Source: an uncultured Schlesneria sp. (lineage in GTDB: Bacteria > Planctomycetota > Planctomycetia > Planctomycetales > Planctomycetaceae). Taken from it: a DNA stretch of 64,000 nt. The notes under the pieces are model-generated. The model did not search any database. It was not told the DNA's origin and worked only from the letters and a program-made list of their open reading frames with translations. The stretch spans positions 1 to 64,000 of the forward strand of contig CAIVEI010000032.1 in assembly GCA_903904835.1 (NCBI GenBank), read 5' to 3'. Below, piece after piece: positions 18,155 through 28,274 of this stretch (position 1 is its first letter; every line of letters starts with the position of its first letter). The position numbers were made by a program, and so were the translations under genes.

Positions 18155-19645
18155 TCAGTGCCGCTTGCTATCGCCAATAAGATTTCGTCCTTCGTCATCG
18201 GCACCTTGACCAGAGATGCTTAGAGCGTGCTGCACTTCGTTCTGCTGATCCTCAGGCGGTTGCGACGCAGCGATGCTGCTTGCGTTCGTATCGTGCTTAA
18301 AGTTGGCTTCTGTTTGTGCTGCTTCCATCGATTCCGTGTTTTTGTTGATACCGGTTCGGCTCGCCTTTTGTATCGTTTCGAACGATGGAGCTACTGGTAT
18401 CTGGAAGACCGCAGGCGTTGACGCAGGCTTGATCCCGACTTTTTGCAAGGCGACCTTGGCAGCAAGCTGTGCGTCGCTCAACAGTTTCAGTCGGTCCATT
18501 CCTTGTGACGGAATCCAAAAATAGGAACGAAGGCGGACTGATCCCTGTTCGATTGCTTCCACGAGCGATCGCGGTGATGGTGACGCTTCAAACCCTTCGT
18601 GTGTCCGCAACGCCGCGGTGATCGCTTCGGTTGCAGAAGCAATGGAAGAATCCCACGGGATCAGCACGTCGAAGCTTGCTCGCATTGCAGTTGAAGCTGT
18701 TCGGTTGACGAGAATCTCTTTGAAGATGATCGCGTTTGGGATACGGATATGACTACCGTCCAGTCCAACAAGAATCGTCGCCCTGGTATTCAGCGATTTG
18801 ACGACTCCTGCTTTTCCTGCCACTTCAAGATAATCTCCCACCCGGAATGGTCGACGAACACCGAGCATGACCGAGGCGATAAAGTTTTCGGCGATGTCTC
18901 GAAACGCAAACCCAACAGCCAGAGCGACGACTCCCGCCAGTCCCATGAAAGAGAGGACAGCCTCGGTCATTCCCAGCAGGTGCAATCCGGCCAGAAAGCC
19001 TCCGACAGCGATCGCCAGCGTAATAACCGACCCAAGCACTGATCGTAACAAGACATTGCTGGTAAACGGAGTTAACAGGATGTCGCTGAATCGACTGAAT
19101 AAACGCGCCAGGGCAATTGCTGCCAAGGTCATCGCAACCACGAACAAATACAAAACCCATTTTCGCGAGATGGTATCCCAGTACTCGCTGATTTGCTTCA
19201 TCGCATATTCCCGAGCGGTGAAGACCTGCAGGTCTGTCTTGGTCTGGTTCAGAACAAGGTTGACCCCCTGGACGCGACGGACGAATTCACGCAATCGATC
19301 TCGCACTTCAGCGTCAGTCACTTGACCGGTGAGCGTCACAACACCATCTTCGACTTCGACGTTGATCCTTTGGACACCAGGATACTTTGGAAGTAGCTTT
19401 TCGAGTTTGCGTCGCACAGTTTCGTCGCTGACGTTTCCAGTGACGTCGATCTGTCCAGTAGCTTCAGCGGCAGTCGCCTCGGGGTTATCTGCGGTGGGAG
19501 CGGTGATCGCCTTTACCGGTTGCACTTCCGCAACGGCTTTCGCGACGGAAGGTAACGTCGGACCTTGCGCGGATGTCGACGTCGGACAAAAGCCATGAAA
19601 CAAGGTCAGTAAAATAAAGACGATCTTCGCTAACCTGATGGACAT
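18155..19645 (-). CDS. Small-conductance mechanosensitive channel (MscS family) with N-terminal BON domain
   Basis: 496 residues from ATG 19645, chosen because AAAGGA lies six bases upstream. A signal peptide is followed by a low-complexity linker and a BON domain (about 65-140, with GVQRINVEVEDGVVTLTGQV), which is usually periplasmic and binds membranes. The MscS part follows: several membrane helices, the pore helix region MGLAGVVALAVGFAFRDIAEN and the beta domain with GDYLEVAGKAGVVKSLNTRAT. It releases solutes upon hypo-osmotic stress. The C-terminal ~90 residues are a polar tail. The BON-MscS fusion is known in other bacteria. Confidence 0.9.
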   Translation of the reverse strand: MSIRLAKIVFILLTLFHGFCPTSTSAQGPTLPSVAKAVAEVQPVKAITAPTADNPEATAAEATGQIDVTGNVSDETVRRKLEKLLPKYPGVQRINVEVEDGVVTLTGQVTDAEVRDRLREFVRRVQGVNLVLNQTKTDLQVFTAREYAMKQISEYWDTISRKWVLYLFVVAMTLAAIALARLFSRFSDILLTPFTSNVLLRSVLGSVITLAIAVGGFLAGLHLLGMTEAVLSFMGLAGVVALAVGFAFRDIAENFIASVMLGVRRPFRVGDYLEVAGKAGVVKSLNTRATILVGLDGSHIRIPNAIIFKEILVNRTASTAMRASFDVLIPWDSSIASATEAITAALRTHEGFEASPSPRSLVEAIEQGSVRLRSYFWIPSQGMDRLKLLSDAQLAAKVALQKVGIKPASTPAVFQIPVAPSFETIQKASRTGINKNTESMEAAQTEANFKHDTNASSIAASQPPEDQQNEVQHALSISGQGADDEGRNLIGDSKRH

Positions 19646-20069
19646 CAACATTCCTTTGAAACGGCTTAGACTGGTTTTGACGAAAGCCGATTGTAAGTTC
19701 CAGACGAATTCATTGAACATGATCACCTTAACGACCAATCACCGGTGGTTAAAAGTCTTGGTGTGAACCCGAATACATGTGAAAGACCGTAAAACACGGA
19801 TTACCGTTATGTTTTCAGGGTCATTGCTTTCACCCGTTACTGGCCTCTGACCACTGCGAGAGTTCGAAGATCATTTTGAAATCGTGTTGCTAAACGAGTT
19901 CTCGACCGGTTGCAGGAATTTACGAAGACGTTACGTTTGGCTCCGAAGAAGCGGTTTCGGATGTCGGCAGTCAGTCGAAATGACACTCTTATCGAAGTGT
20001 TAGGCTGCCCGGATTCATTCATCGCATTCCAGTAGTATTTTAACCATGACCGTTCATCAGGAGCCCCGA
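19646..20069. other. Divergent intergenic region
   Basis: About 420 bp between the divergent MscS and FG-GAP genes. It must hold both promoters, but I could not pick convincing -35/-10 pairs. No gene is recognised. Confidence 0.5.
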
Positions 20070-21314
20070 ATGTCGACCCGATTCATTTCTGCATTAAAAG
20101 TTATGGCTTTTTTGAGCGTATTTGCAATTGGTGCATTGGGGCTTTGTTTCATCGCTCTGGCTGACGAGAAAGCAACGGAACTTGGTTGGAAAATGCATAC
20201 AATCAATGATCAGTCGCCCTACGAAGCGTGCGGCGCGGCTGATTTCAATGGTGATGGAAAGATCGATGTTTTCTGCGGTGATTCGTGGTACGAAGCACCC
20301 AACTGGAGACGGCATAAAGTTCGCGATGTTCCAGCGAGCAGTCCGAATCCGCACTATTACGAAGATTTTTCCGATTCACCACTCGACGTGAACGGTGATG
20401 GACGAGCCGACATCGTGACTTGCAACTACTTCGGGAAGCGAGTTGGCTGGGTCGAGAACCCGGGTGGCGATGCGACAAAGCCATGGATCGAGCATGAGAT
20501 TGATACGCCGGGAAATATGGAATCGGGCGAATTGGTCGATATCAATGGAGACGGGAAACTCGACTTCCTACCAAACCCTGGGAACGTAGTCGTCTGGTAC
20601 GAATTGACACAACAGAAACCAACTGTTGTCTGGAAAAAGCATGATCTTGGGAGTGAAGGGGCCGGGCACGGAATCGGAGTTGGCGACATCAATGCGGATG
20701 GCAAACTGGATATCGTCACCCCAAAAGGCTGGTACGAGCAACCCAAAGCGGATGCGTCAGCCAAGTGGGTCTTCCATCAGGAATTTGAATTAGGTGCCGC
20801 CGGGATCTTTATTCACGGACGCGACATAGATGGTGATCGACTGACCGACATTGTGTGGGGAATGGGACACGGCTTCGGGCTTCAATGGCTGAAACAGTCG
20901 ACGAGTGCGGATGGCAAACGAATCTGGACAAAGCACAACATCGACGACACTTTCTCGCAGGTGCACACCTTGCTCTTTGCAAATCTGGACGGAACGGGTG
21001 AACCAGAACTGATTACCGGAAAACGCGTCTATGCGCACGAGATCGAGCCGGGCGCCACGGATTCGTCTGTGGTCTTCTACTATCAGTTTGATCGCAAGCA
21101 GGAAAAGTGGATCAAACACACGATCTTCAACGGCGACCCGGTCGTGAACGCACCGAAAGATGCGAAGGATCGATGGGCTCTTAAAGATTTTCCGAAAGGA
21201 ACAGCCGGAACTGGCCTGCAGATGAGCTCCGTGGATATCGACGGTGACGGAGATCTTGATCTTGTCTGCCCAGGCAAATCAGGTCTTTATCTATTTGAAA
21301 ATTTGGGGCGATGA
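20070..21314 (+). CDS. Secreted FG-GAP/VCBS-repeat protein
   Basis: 414 residues from ATG 20070, preceded by AGGAG at six bases; an in-frame ATG at 20046 is less likely. The signal peptide (AFLSVFAIGALGLCFIALA) precedes a beta-propeller with repeated calcium-binding loops: DFNGDGKIDVF, DVNGDGRADIV, DINGDGKLDF, DINADGKLDIV and DIDGDGDLDLV. Such proteins are common in planctomycetes and are thought to act outside the cell in adhesion or polysaccharide binding. The ligand cannot be told from sequence. Confidence 0.9.
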   Translation: MSTRFISALKVMAFLSVFAIGALGLCFIALADEKATELGWKMHTINDQSPYEACGAADFNGDGKIDVFCGDSWYEAPNWRRHKVRDVPASSPNPHYYEDFSDSPLDVNGDGRADIVTCNYFGKRVGWVENPGGDATKPWIEHEIDTPGNMESGELVDINGDGKLDFLPNPGNVVVWYELTQQKPTVVWKKHDLGSEGAGHGIGVGDINADGKLDIVTPKGWYEQPKADASAKWVFHQEFELGAAGIFIHGRDIDGDRLTDIVWGMGHGFGLQWLKQSTSADGKRIWTKHNIDDTFSQVHTLLFANLDGTGEPELITGKRVYAHEIEPGATDSSVVFYYQFDRKQEKWIKHTIFNGDPVVNAPKDAKDRWALKDFPKGTAGTGLQMSSVDIDGDGDLDLVCPGKSGLYLFENLGR

Positions 21315-21337
21315 TGTTCCAGGTGGTGAGCGCCAAT

Positions 21338-21365
21338 GAAAAAACCCCAGCGTTTTGCTGGGGTT
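21338..21365 (-). terminator. Rho-independent terminator of the initiator tRNA
   Basis: Read on the minus strand: perfect 9-bp stem AACCCCAGC / GCTGGGGTT (21343-21351 and 21357-21365), 5-nt loop, then TTTTTT on the transcript. It lies about 40 bp past the tRNA 3' end. Confidence 0.9.
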
Positions 21366-21401
21366 ATGGGCCATTTAAGAAAAATTCTCAAAATAGCCAA
21401 A

Positions 21402-21475
<74 letters not shown>

Positions 21476-21649
21476 TCAGTGTGTCGGTGTCGACAGAGGG
21501 AGTATATCGGTCGACCACCAGAAGGGAAGTCAGTTCTTCTCCGATTTCGTAAGTTATTTGCTACTCGAAACTCCAATAAAGAAATAACCGGAGAAAACCC
21601 CTCAATTCCAGGGAGACTTCCCTTGATTTATTTCTAAATCTCCTACAGT

Positions 21650-22708
21650 TTATCTTGTCTCCGAAAACTTCTCCGGCTGCCTTTGAAACGTGGCTATATT
21701 TTCATTGTTACTGAACAAAAACAGCCGTTGATTGTACCAGACGGCGAAATCCAGTGAGCCTTGGATGACCTCTTGATTGTTTCTAAATGAAACAACGTCG
21801 AGTCCTCCAGCGGTCGGAACAAACCGTTCTGGGCCCGCCCGAAACTTTTCCGCAGCTTCGACAGAGGAAAAGCGATAATTTTGAGCTCGGTACTCCACTG
21901 TCAATTCCGGCAGTCCGGGTGTGAACACCCGTTCTTCTTTGAATTTTACGAGGCAGACTTGTTGAAAGTCGCGTTCTTCTGTTTTCTCTACTTGGAATTC
22001 AAATGAATCCGGAGCGTTCCATTGATCGGCCTTAGTTGGTATTGATGACTGAAAAGATGCTTCAATTTCATCGTCGTCTGGAGCGTCCCACGCTCGCTGC
22101 GGGACCTCTTGATTCATCGAGGGCGACGATACGGGTTTGGGAATTTCAAACTCGATTTCTTCCGTTTCACATTCCGTCGATTCAACATGTCCAGCCAATT
22201 GAATTTGACTCGGTTCGCGACTCTTTTCTGACACGTCAGAATTTTGCGCCTCGGGCACGATCGAATCTTGAGCGAAAACGACATTTTTCTCTGAGGAAAA
22301 TTCGCTTGCAGTCTTTGTATTCGCAGCTTTCTTCAACTTCCGTTTCGGCTCGGATGACGTCGCAGCGACTGCGGGCTCGGTTTCCGGTTTCTTAACTTTT
22401 GTGGCAGTTTTTACGGAACCGGATTTCCTATCGGCCTCCGGCAAAGGTGAAAGTGAAGACGATTGGTCAACAGAGGCAACCTTTGGCGTTGCAGACGGCA
22501 CCTCAGTTTTTGCCGATTCGTCCGATTGCGAAATTTGTTTGTTCGTATCGGCCTGCGCTGAAAGCGGTTTGTCCCGCTGTACGGCGAAGATTTTTGGCTC
22601 TTTACGCGTAAGTTTGGGTGGTCCACTGCGGTTGAGCATGCATCCGATTCCGACGAACGGCACGATCGTCAAGACGAGACAGATTGTAGTGCGTTCGGTA
22701 GTTCGCAT
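21650..22708 (-). CDS. Lipoprotein with C-terminal YHS-like domain
   Basis: 352 residues from ATG 22708 (AAGGA six bases upstream; a GTG at 22723 overlaps that ribosome site). The lipobox GIGC puts lipidated Cys at residue 23. A long Ser/Lys/Glu-rich low-complexity region (about 30-240) follows. The last ~85 residues resemble YHS-type modules: YRFSSVEAAEKFRAGPERF, then GLDVVSFRNNQEVIQGS and LFLFSNNENIATFQRQPEKF. YHS domains are linked to metal binding, but this copy lacks obvious Cys ligands. Function unknown; exposed on the cell envelope. Confidence 0.75.
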   Translation of the reverse strand: MRTTERTTICLVLTIVPFVGIGCMLNRSGPPKLTRKEPKIFAVQRDKPLSAQADTNKQISQSDESAKTEVPSATPKVASVDQSSSLSPLPEADRKSGSVKTATKVKKPETEPAVAATSSEPKRKLKKAANTKTASEFSSEKNVVFAQDSIVPEAQNSDVSEKSREPSQIQLAGHVESTECETEEIEFEIPKPVSSPSMNQEVPQRAWDAPDDDEIEASFQSSIPTKADQWNAPDSFEFQVEKTEERDFQQVCLVKFKEERVFTPGLPELTVEYRAQNYRFSSVEAAEKFRAGPERFVPTAGGLDVVSFRNNQEVIQGSLDFAVWYNQRLFLFSNNENIATFQRQPEKFSETR

Positions 22709-23040
22709 GCGCTGTCCTTGCACAAGAATTTCCTATCCTGCGGGGCACATTTCACGACGCGATCATGCGCACCAGTCTCCAATTTCACTTACTTTGGTAA
22801 TGTATCGGCTGCAACGACTCTTCCGCTTGGGTAAACTTTGCAGACAGGGAGGCTTCGGCAGACCCTGCCGCAGTGCGGAGTTGGAAATGATTGTGACATC
22901 TACGGTTTCACTGATGTAATTGTGGTGAGACGGTTTGCCCCGCTTGTTGGTCAAAGGTATCATCAGATGAGTCTTATTGATCTGGCCGCGAGCGATGGGA
23001 TTGATGTGTTGTTCGCGTGTGACCGAGGTTAAGGTCTTTG
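22709..23040. other. Divergent intergenic region
   Basis: About 330 bp between two divergent genes; it should contain both promoters. No additional gene, repeat or RNA is recognised. Confidence 0.5.
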
Positions 23041-26000
23041 ATGATGGTCGATGACGTTCGAACGAAGTTCGGGTTTTTGTTTCAGAATTTTAAATTTCGC
23101 TGCTCGGCATGGGATCTAGTAGATTTGGGAGTCCCTTCAACAGATGTTGGACCCCGTCTTCTGGCTTATGTTCTAGCGCTGCTGATCATGTTGATTTCGA
23201 CGCCGCGCCTTCAAGCGGCAGATGCACTTGACGATTACAACGTTGCCGTAGCGCTCTTTAAGCAAAGCCGCTGGAATCAGGCGGCCGAACAGTTTCGAGG
23301 GTTTTTGAAAGATCATGAAAAACATGAGAAAGCTCCGCTAGCGCGGCTGTATCTCGGATTAACTTTGATCGAAAGTAAAGACTTCAAGGAGGCTCGTGAG
23401 GTTTTGCGGAAATTCGTTACCGAAAATCGGCAGAATCCAAACATCGGCCAGGCTCGTTATCGGATCGGTGAATGCAGCTACCTGATGGACGATCTGCAAA
23501 CTGCTCGTACCGAGTTAGAAGCGTTCGTCCGAGACTACCCCAACGATCCACTACGAGAGCATGCATTGCCATATCTCGGGGATGCTCAACTGAGGTTGAA
23601 CGATGCGGCTGCGGCGCTCAAAATGTTTGATCAGTCGATCGAAAAGTTTCCGACAGGTGCGCTAATTGAAGATGCCAGATTTGGTAGAGCAAGATCTCTC
23701 GAGTCTCTGAAACGGTTCGACGACGCGATTCGCGAATTTCAGGAGATCGCGGCGAAAAAGAATGGAATTCGCGCCGCTGATGCACAGTTTCATCTGGGAG
23801 CGAGCTACTTTGAACGCGAACAATTCGATGACGCTATTGAGGCATATACCGCCATTGCAAAAGAATTCCCTCAAAGTCCGCTGGTTCCCGCAGCTCAGTT
23901 GAATGCGGGATTTGCCCTCTATAAATCGGGCCGATTTCGCGATGCCGCACAACAGTTTGAATTTGCGGCAAAAGAGAAGTCACAGCAGCCGACAGCGGGG
24001 TATTGGCTCGGCCGCAGTCAGAAGTCGCTCGGAGAATATTCGAAAGCATTGGAATCGTTAAATGCGGCCGCCAAGTTTGCCGCGAAACATTCGCTGGCCG
24101 AATCGATACTGTTCGAACAGGCTTTGTGTGAACGCTATCTGCAGCATGTCGTCGAAGCGCGCAAGTTGTTTGACCAGGTAATATCTAGAAATCCTACAGG
24201 AGATCTGGCTGACGACAGTTTGCACGCGCTGATCGAAATGTCGATTGAGTCAGGCGACTTCGCGGCTGCCGAACAGTATCTGACGAGGTTTCCAAAGGAG
24301 TTTCCTCAAAGCGGGCTTCGGCTTCATATTGAATTGTTATCGGGTCGATTGGATCTTGCGCGAGCCGGACAGAAATTGCGCGAAAAGAAACCAACGGCTG
24401 AGACGAACAGCCTGTACGACTCGGCGGCACGACGTTTCGAACAAGCGATGAAACAGAGTACAATTGCAAAAACCAAAGGCCAGGCGCGGTACTATCTGGC
24501 TTTGGCCCGACAGCTTCAGGGAAACCAGGATCAGGCCCTGGAGTTGATTGCTCCGCTGGTTGAGAAGGCACTTGCGGACGGAGAGAAGAGTGACTTTTCT
24601 GACGCGGTCGTTCTTCAAGCGGACAGTCTCTATTTGCAGCAGAAATATGATCTGGCCGGTCAATCCGCAGCGAAGTATCTGGAATTGTTTCCCAAGGGAC
24701 GTCAGGCTCCCCGCGCATTGTCAATTCAGGCTCTTTCGGCCGAGCGTCAAAAGCAGCACGACCTATCCCAAGCCGCTCTGTCCCGGCTTCAGCAAGAGTT
24801 TGCCGATCACCCGCTGATTGTCGTGACGGTACAACAGCTGGCTGAATTGGCAGAGTCGCAAAATGATTGGGAAACGGCGAGCAGTCTTTATGAGACAAGT
24901 CTTCGTCTGGAAAAAGATCCTGAAAAGAAGGCCTATGCACTACGAGGGATTGCACTGGCGCAGTATGAACGAGCCGATTACGCGAAGGCCGCAGAAACCT
25001 TTGGGCGTGTCATCAGCGAATTTCCCAAACACAAGCTCGTGATGGAATGTACTTATTATAAGGCGGAATCGTTGAAACGAGCCGGTCAGCCCGACCAAGC
25101 GATGGCGTTGTTTCAAAAAATCTTTGATACGTTTCCTGCAGTCAAGCCTGCGGCGAGTGGAGCGGAATTGCATCAACCACTCGAATTCGCGTTTAAAGCC
25201 GGATTACAAGTCGCGCGGATCATGAATAAGGCCGATAAGATTGTCGAAGCGGATGCTGCCTATGAAGAGTTACTCAGGCGATTCCCGCAACCAGCGGATC
25301 TTGATAAGCGACTCGACGAATGGGCCATCTTCAATTATCGCCACGAGAGATTTGAGCGTTCGGATGCGATCTGGCGGAGACTTGTCAATGAGACACCCAA
25401 CAGTCCGTTAGTCAATAGCGCCAAGTTGTCTCTTGCTGAGAGCGACCTGTTCGCCAACAAGTTTGAAGAAGCGAGACTTGCATTCGAAGTCCTTGCCGAA
25501 AGCGAAAAAAGTACTGACGAGATCAAGGAACAGGCTCTTTTTCAATTAGTCGTACTGGCAGTGGAACGTCAGAGATGGTCTGACGTTCGGACGATTGGTA
25601 ATAAACTCATCACGAAATTCCCAATGAGTGCTCACCGTTTTTACGTCGCTTACAGCCATGCGGAATCATTGCTGGCGAGTTCGAAGCCGACGGAGCAAGA
25701 GTTAGTCGCGGCTCGGGAAAAGTTGCTGTTTTTGCAGTCTGAATCGGCTGACGAGAAGGTGAGTGGTGCAGAGTGGTTTGATCGAATCTGGGTGTTGTTG
25801 GCTGAAGTCAGTTTTCGCGAAAAGAAATATGCCGATGTTGTGGCAATTGTTGAAGACCTGAAGCAGAGTCGGCCGGAATCGCGATTTATTTATCTTGCCG
25901 AAGAGGTACTTGGTCGCAGTTACAAGCAACAGGCACCACCGAAATTCGATGAGGCCCGAGCAGCGTTCGAGCGGGTTCTTTCCGATCCTGCGGCACATCG

Positions 26001-26286
26001 GACAGAGACCGCCGCCAAGTCTCAGTTCATGATTGGGGACACCTATTTCTTCCAGGAGAAGTGGGATTCGGCGACAATCGCGTACCAGAAAGTTTACAGC
26101 AACTACAAGTTTCCGGAATGGCAGGCTGCGGCGCTGTTGAGCGCCGGCAAATGCGACGAAGCGCAAGAGCATTGGAAACTCGCTGTCGAAACCTACAAGT
26201 TGTTAATCAAAGAGTTTCCCGCAACGTCGGCATTTGATGAGGCAAAGAAACGGCTTGAATCGGCGCAGAAGAGAGCTGGAGGTTGA
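23041..26286 (+). CDS. Giant exported TPR-repeat protein (YbgF/BamD-like repeats)
   Basis: About 1081 residues. The N-terminal ~40 polar residues precede a hydrophobic segment (LLAYVLALLIMLISTPRLQAAD), probably a signal peptide with a long n-region; a later start cannot be excluded. The rest is almost entirely TPR helices of the tol-pal YbgF/BamD style, e.g. YNVAVALFKQSRWNQAAEQF, ARYRIGECSYLMDDLQTA and AIAKEFPQSPLVPAAQLNAG, continuing to the C-terminus. Such arrays are protein-protein scaffolds, here likely periplasmic. There is no enzyme domain. Two adjacent ATGs (23041, 23044) are possible starts. Confidence 0.85.
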   Translation: MMVDDVRTKFGFLFQNFKFRCSAWDLVDLGVPSTDVGPRLLAYVLALLIMLISTPRLQAADALDDYNVAVALFKQSRWNQAAEQFRGFLKDHEKHEKAPLARLYLGLTLIESKDFKEAREVLRKFVTENRQNPNIGQARYRIGECSYLMDDLQTARTELEAFVRDYPNDPLREHALPYLGDAQLRLNDAAAALKMFDQSIEKFPTGALIEDARFGRARSLESLKRFDDAIREFQEIAAKKNGIRAADAQFHLGASYFEREQFDDAIEAYTAIAKEFPQSPLVPAAQLNAGFALYKSGRFRDAAQQFEFAAKEKSQQPTAGYWLGRSQKSLGEYSKALESLNAAAKFAAKHSLAESILFEQALCERYLQHVVEARKLFDQVISRNPTGDLADDSLHALIEMSIESGDFAAAEQYLTRFPKEFPQSGLRLHIELLSGRLDLARAGQKLREKKPTAETNSLYDSAARRFEQAMKQSTIAKTKGQARYYLALARQLQGNQDQALELIAPLVEKALADGEKSDFSDAVVLQADSLYLQQKYDLAGQSAAKYLELFPKGRQAPRALSIQALSAERQKQHDLSQAALSRLQQEFADHPLIVVTVQQLAELAESQNDWETASSLYETSLRLEKDPEKKAYALRGIALAQYERADYAKAAETFGRVISEFPKHKLVMECTYYKAESLKRAGQPDQAMALFQKIFDTFPAVKPAASGAELHQPLEFAFKAGLQVARIMNKADKIVEADAAYEELLRRFPQPADLDKRLDEWAIFNYRHERFERSDAIWRRLVNETPNSPLVNSAKLSLAESDLFANKFEEARLAFEVLAESEKSTDEIKEQALFQLVVLAVERQRWSDVRTIGNKLITKFPMSAHRFYVAYSHAESLLASSKPTEQELVAAREKLLFLQSESADEKVSGAEWFDRIWVLLAEVSFREKKYADVVAIVEDLKQSRPESRFIYLAEEVLGRSYKQQAPPKFDEARAAFERVLSDPAAHRTETAAKSQFMIGDTYFFQEKWDSATIAYQKVYSNYKFPEWQAAALLSAGKCDEAQEHWKLAVETYKLLIKEFPATSAFDEAKKRLESAQKRAGG

Positions 26287-26344
26287 AAAACAAAATCGGT
26301 TTTTCTCTGTTGCAAATCAATGATGGCGCGATACGATCACCGCA

Positions 26345-26520
26345 CGACGTGGGTGTTCGTGAACGAGTGTGTCACGGAAGAATAGGGAAGACGGTGCGAA
26401 TCCGTCGCGGTCCCGCCGCTGTATCCGGGGACGAAAATCGCAATCGCCACTGAGCAGACATGCTTGGGAAGGCGCGGTGAGTAGTGTGATCCGGTAGCCA
26501 GAAGACCTGCCCAGATGTCG
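26345..26520 (+). promoter_or_regulatory. Cobalamin (B12) riboswitch
   Basis: Several conserved core blocks occur in the right order: AATAGGGAA (26381-26389), GGTGCGAATCC (26393-26403), GCGGTCCCGCCGCTGT (26407-26422), GCCACTG (26446-26452), GGGAAGGCG (26466-26474), then CCGGTAGCCAGAAGACCTGCC (26491-26511; the B12 box). This is the adenosylcobalamin/hydroxocobalamin aptamer. Boundaries are approximate. The next gene starts at 26704, leaving about 185 nt for the expression platform. A small hairpin AAACCCA/TGGGTTT (about 26564-26583) lies in that stretch but has no good U-tract, so the mode of control is unclear. Expected effect: repression of the downstream genes when B12 is plentiful. Confidence 0.95.
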
Positions 26521-26703
26521 GTTTTGACGCCAACGACTTCGCGCCGATCGAAACGTTGATTCTAAAACCCAGATATGGGTTTCTTCGTGCCGCTCCAATT
26601 CGAGCCGCCAATGCGGTTTGTATTGTCGTCGCGCGAGTGGAAGCAATCTTTCCTTCGTTGTTGAAGTTGCAGGTGGGGTGCCTATCGACAACGGAGAATT
26701 GTC

Positions 26704-27696
26704 ATGCCAGTTTTTTCGCGTCGCAACATCAGTCTTAAGATTTCGAAGTCAGACGTGGTCTTGTCGCCGTATTCTAGTTTTGGCGGCAAGGTCGACGAAC
26801 ATGAAATCGTTACTGCTGCGTCCAGAAATGGATATCTGTATGGTCGAAAACATCGTTCAGGTTTTACTCTGATCGAACTTCTGGTGGTGATCGCGATTAT
26901 TGCTGTATTGATTGGATTGCTACTTCCCGCCGTTCAACAAGCTCGGGAAGCCGCGCGTCGGACTCAATGTAAAAATAATCTGAAACAGCTTGCTCTTGCC
27001 ACGCACAATTACTCGGAAACGTATGCGGGCTTTCTGCCGTGTTATCGCATTGACAATCAGAAGTTTATCGCAAATGCCACGGCCTATCCTTCGGTTGGCC
27101 AGGCTCGTTTCTGGTTCGGTAACGTGAACTATGATCAGGCCGATCCGACCAAGCAACTCGATTTCACTCAAAGTCCGCTTGCTCCGTACATGGAGACCAA
27201 CTCTGCCGCATTTCAATGTCCAGATCTCTCGAGCCAACTCGTTGATGTCGTTCGATTTGGGAAAATGGCATGTGGTTATGGTTTCAACGCACGCTACCTC
27301 GGATACGGAATCAATTACGACTTCTCGAACTATCCCAGTTACACTGTCAATCCCGACTTTGCTCAATTGCGTGATGTGATGCAACTGACACAGACAGTGA
27401 TTTATGGAGACAGTGCTCAAGTCGATTATGCATTAAATTTCCAGGAAACTTGGATATTGGAACCCCCGAGCCAGAATTTCGCGACGACTCATTTTCGTCA
27501 TTCGGACTCAGCCAACGTGGCCTTCCTGGATGGCCATGTTGAGTCTCGGTCCCGTAATTTTCTAATTCAAGTTCCTGGAACGAATTGGATGTCCTCGGCT
27601 CAGGCAGCCAAGATGGATGCCAAGCGACTGGGGTTTGTCAGCGACGGAAACCTGAATAATCCCTTGCTGCAGGATGAACTCTATGACCGCAAATAA
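26704..27696 (+). CDS. DUF1559 prepilin-like protein under a B12 riboswitch
   Basis: 330 residues. ATG 26704 has GGAG seven bases upstream. The prepilin signature is [14 protein letters not shown] (cleavage after Gly53), followed by the DUF1559 hallmark [29 protein letters not shown] and the C-terminal H-X9-DGHV motif ([12 protein letters not shown]). The leader before the cleavage site is about 53 residues, far longer than the usual 6-25, and the good ribosome site argues that it is real. DUF1559 proteins are massively expanded in planctomycetes and are thought to be pseudopilins of type II secretion-like machinery. The last codons overlap the next gene. Its position directly behind a B12 riboswitch suggests a role in cobalamin acquisition (inference). 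Confidence 0.9.
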   Translation: MPVFSRRNISLKISKSDVVLSPYSSFGGKVDEHEIVTAASRNGYLYGRKHRSGFTLIELLVVIAIIAVLIGLLLPAVQQAREAARRTQCKNNLKQLALATHNYSETYAGFLPCYRIDNQKFIANATAYPSVGQARFWFGNVNYDQADPTKQLDFTQSPLAPYMETNSAAFQCPDLSSQLVDVVRFGKMACGYGFNARYLGYGINYDFSNYPSYTVNPDFAQLRDVMQLTQTVIYGDSAQVDYALNFQETWILEPPSQNFATTHFRHSDSANVAFLDGHVESRSRNFLIQVPGTNWMSSAQAAKMDAKRLGFVSDGNLNNPLLQDELYDRK

Positions 27697-28033
27697 AACC
27701 TCTCTCTCAATTGCCGCTGTTGTTGTCGCCGGACTCGCTTGTTACCCGGTTCTTTTCGGTGGTTCGACGACAGTTCCGGATGAACTTCTTCAGGAAATTG
27801 TCTATGTCGACAAAGAGACGGGAGATGTTTTCTTGCTGCGAGCCAGATCATCTCCGGAAATTCACCCGGAAACCGGTGACCCAACGTTAATCCCCGGAAT
27901 GTATTGTGAGAAATGCAACTCATGGAAGCCGGTCGGTCCGATCGAAATGCTGCAAACGTCACGCGTGCCGAGGGTCTGTCCAACCCACAAAACACCGCTG
28001 TCACTGGAAGGACCCTTGCCAGAAACCCCCTAG
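27683..28033 (+). CDS. Small exported protein with zinc-ribbon-like CxxC...C-xx-H motif
   Basis: 116 residues. ATG 27683 has AGGA at eight bases and lies 14 bases inside the end of the DUF1559 gene, so translation is probably coupled. The N-terminus has one hydrophobic segment ([19 protein letters not shown]), either a signal peptide or an anchor. The C-terminal half carries [12 protein letters not shown] and then [10 protein letters not shown]-x2-C and C-x2-H pairs about 28 residues apart, typical of a small metal-binding knuckle. Similar small proteins follow DUF1559 genes in planctomycetes, to my recollection. No function is known; metal or cobalamin-related binding would be speculation. 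Confidence 0.75.
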   Translation: MTANKTSLSIAAVVVAGLACYPVLFGGSTTVPDELLQEIVYVDKETGDVFLLRARSSPEIHPETGDPTLIPGMYCEKCNSWKPVGPIEMLQTSRVPRVCPTHKTPLSLEGPLPETP

Positions 28034-28063
28034 CACTTTCTCAAACATCGAAATGAGGATTTT

Positions 28064-28162
28064 GTGCCACTGCGTCGCAGTCTTCGGAGAAGCAGTGGCT
28101 TTGTCTTGTTATTGTGCCGGTTCAAAAAGCACTGCTTGATCGAAAACGGCAAGCAGTGGCAC
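28064..28162. repeat. Nested palindromic intergenic element (CACTGC type)
   Basis: Outer perfect 10-bp arms GTGCCACTGC (28064-28073) and GCAGTGGCAC (28153-28162). An inner pair is GCCACTGC / GCAGTGGC (28066-28073, 28092-28099), and a second hairpin is CACTGCTTG / CAAGCAGTG (28130-28138, 28150-28158). Elements built on 'gccactgct...agcagtggc' are frequent between planctomycete genes. It separates the coupled DUF1559/small-protein pair from the DUF6580 gene and could attenuate read-through. Confidence 0.85.
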
Positions 28163-28274
28163 CCGATTCAAGAGGGTCGCTCGCCTAACTTGCCTTTCCC
28201 GTTTACACTGTCAGTGCCAATCAGGATCACGCTCGATTCCTTTTTTGCATCGTAAAGATTTGAAAGATTTGCAT

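Noticed and set aside
24194-24955. A 253-codon minus-strand frame
   Set aside because: Antisense to the TPR giant; Pro/Ser/Arg-rich shadow composition.
26564-26583. Hairpin AAACCCA/TGGGTTT as a riboswitch terminator
   Set aside because: Only seven base pairs and followed by CTTCG rather than a U-run; not enough to call a terminator.
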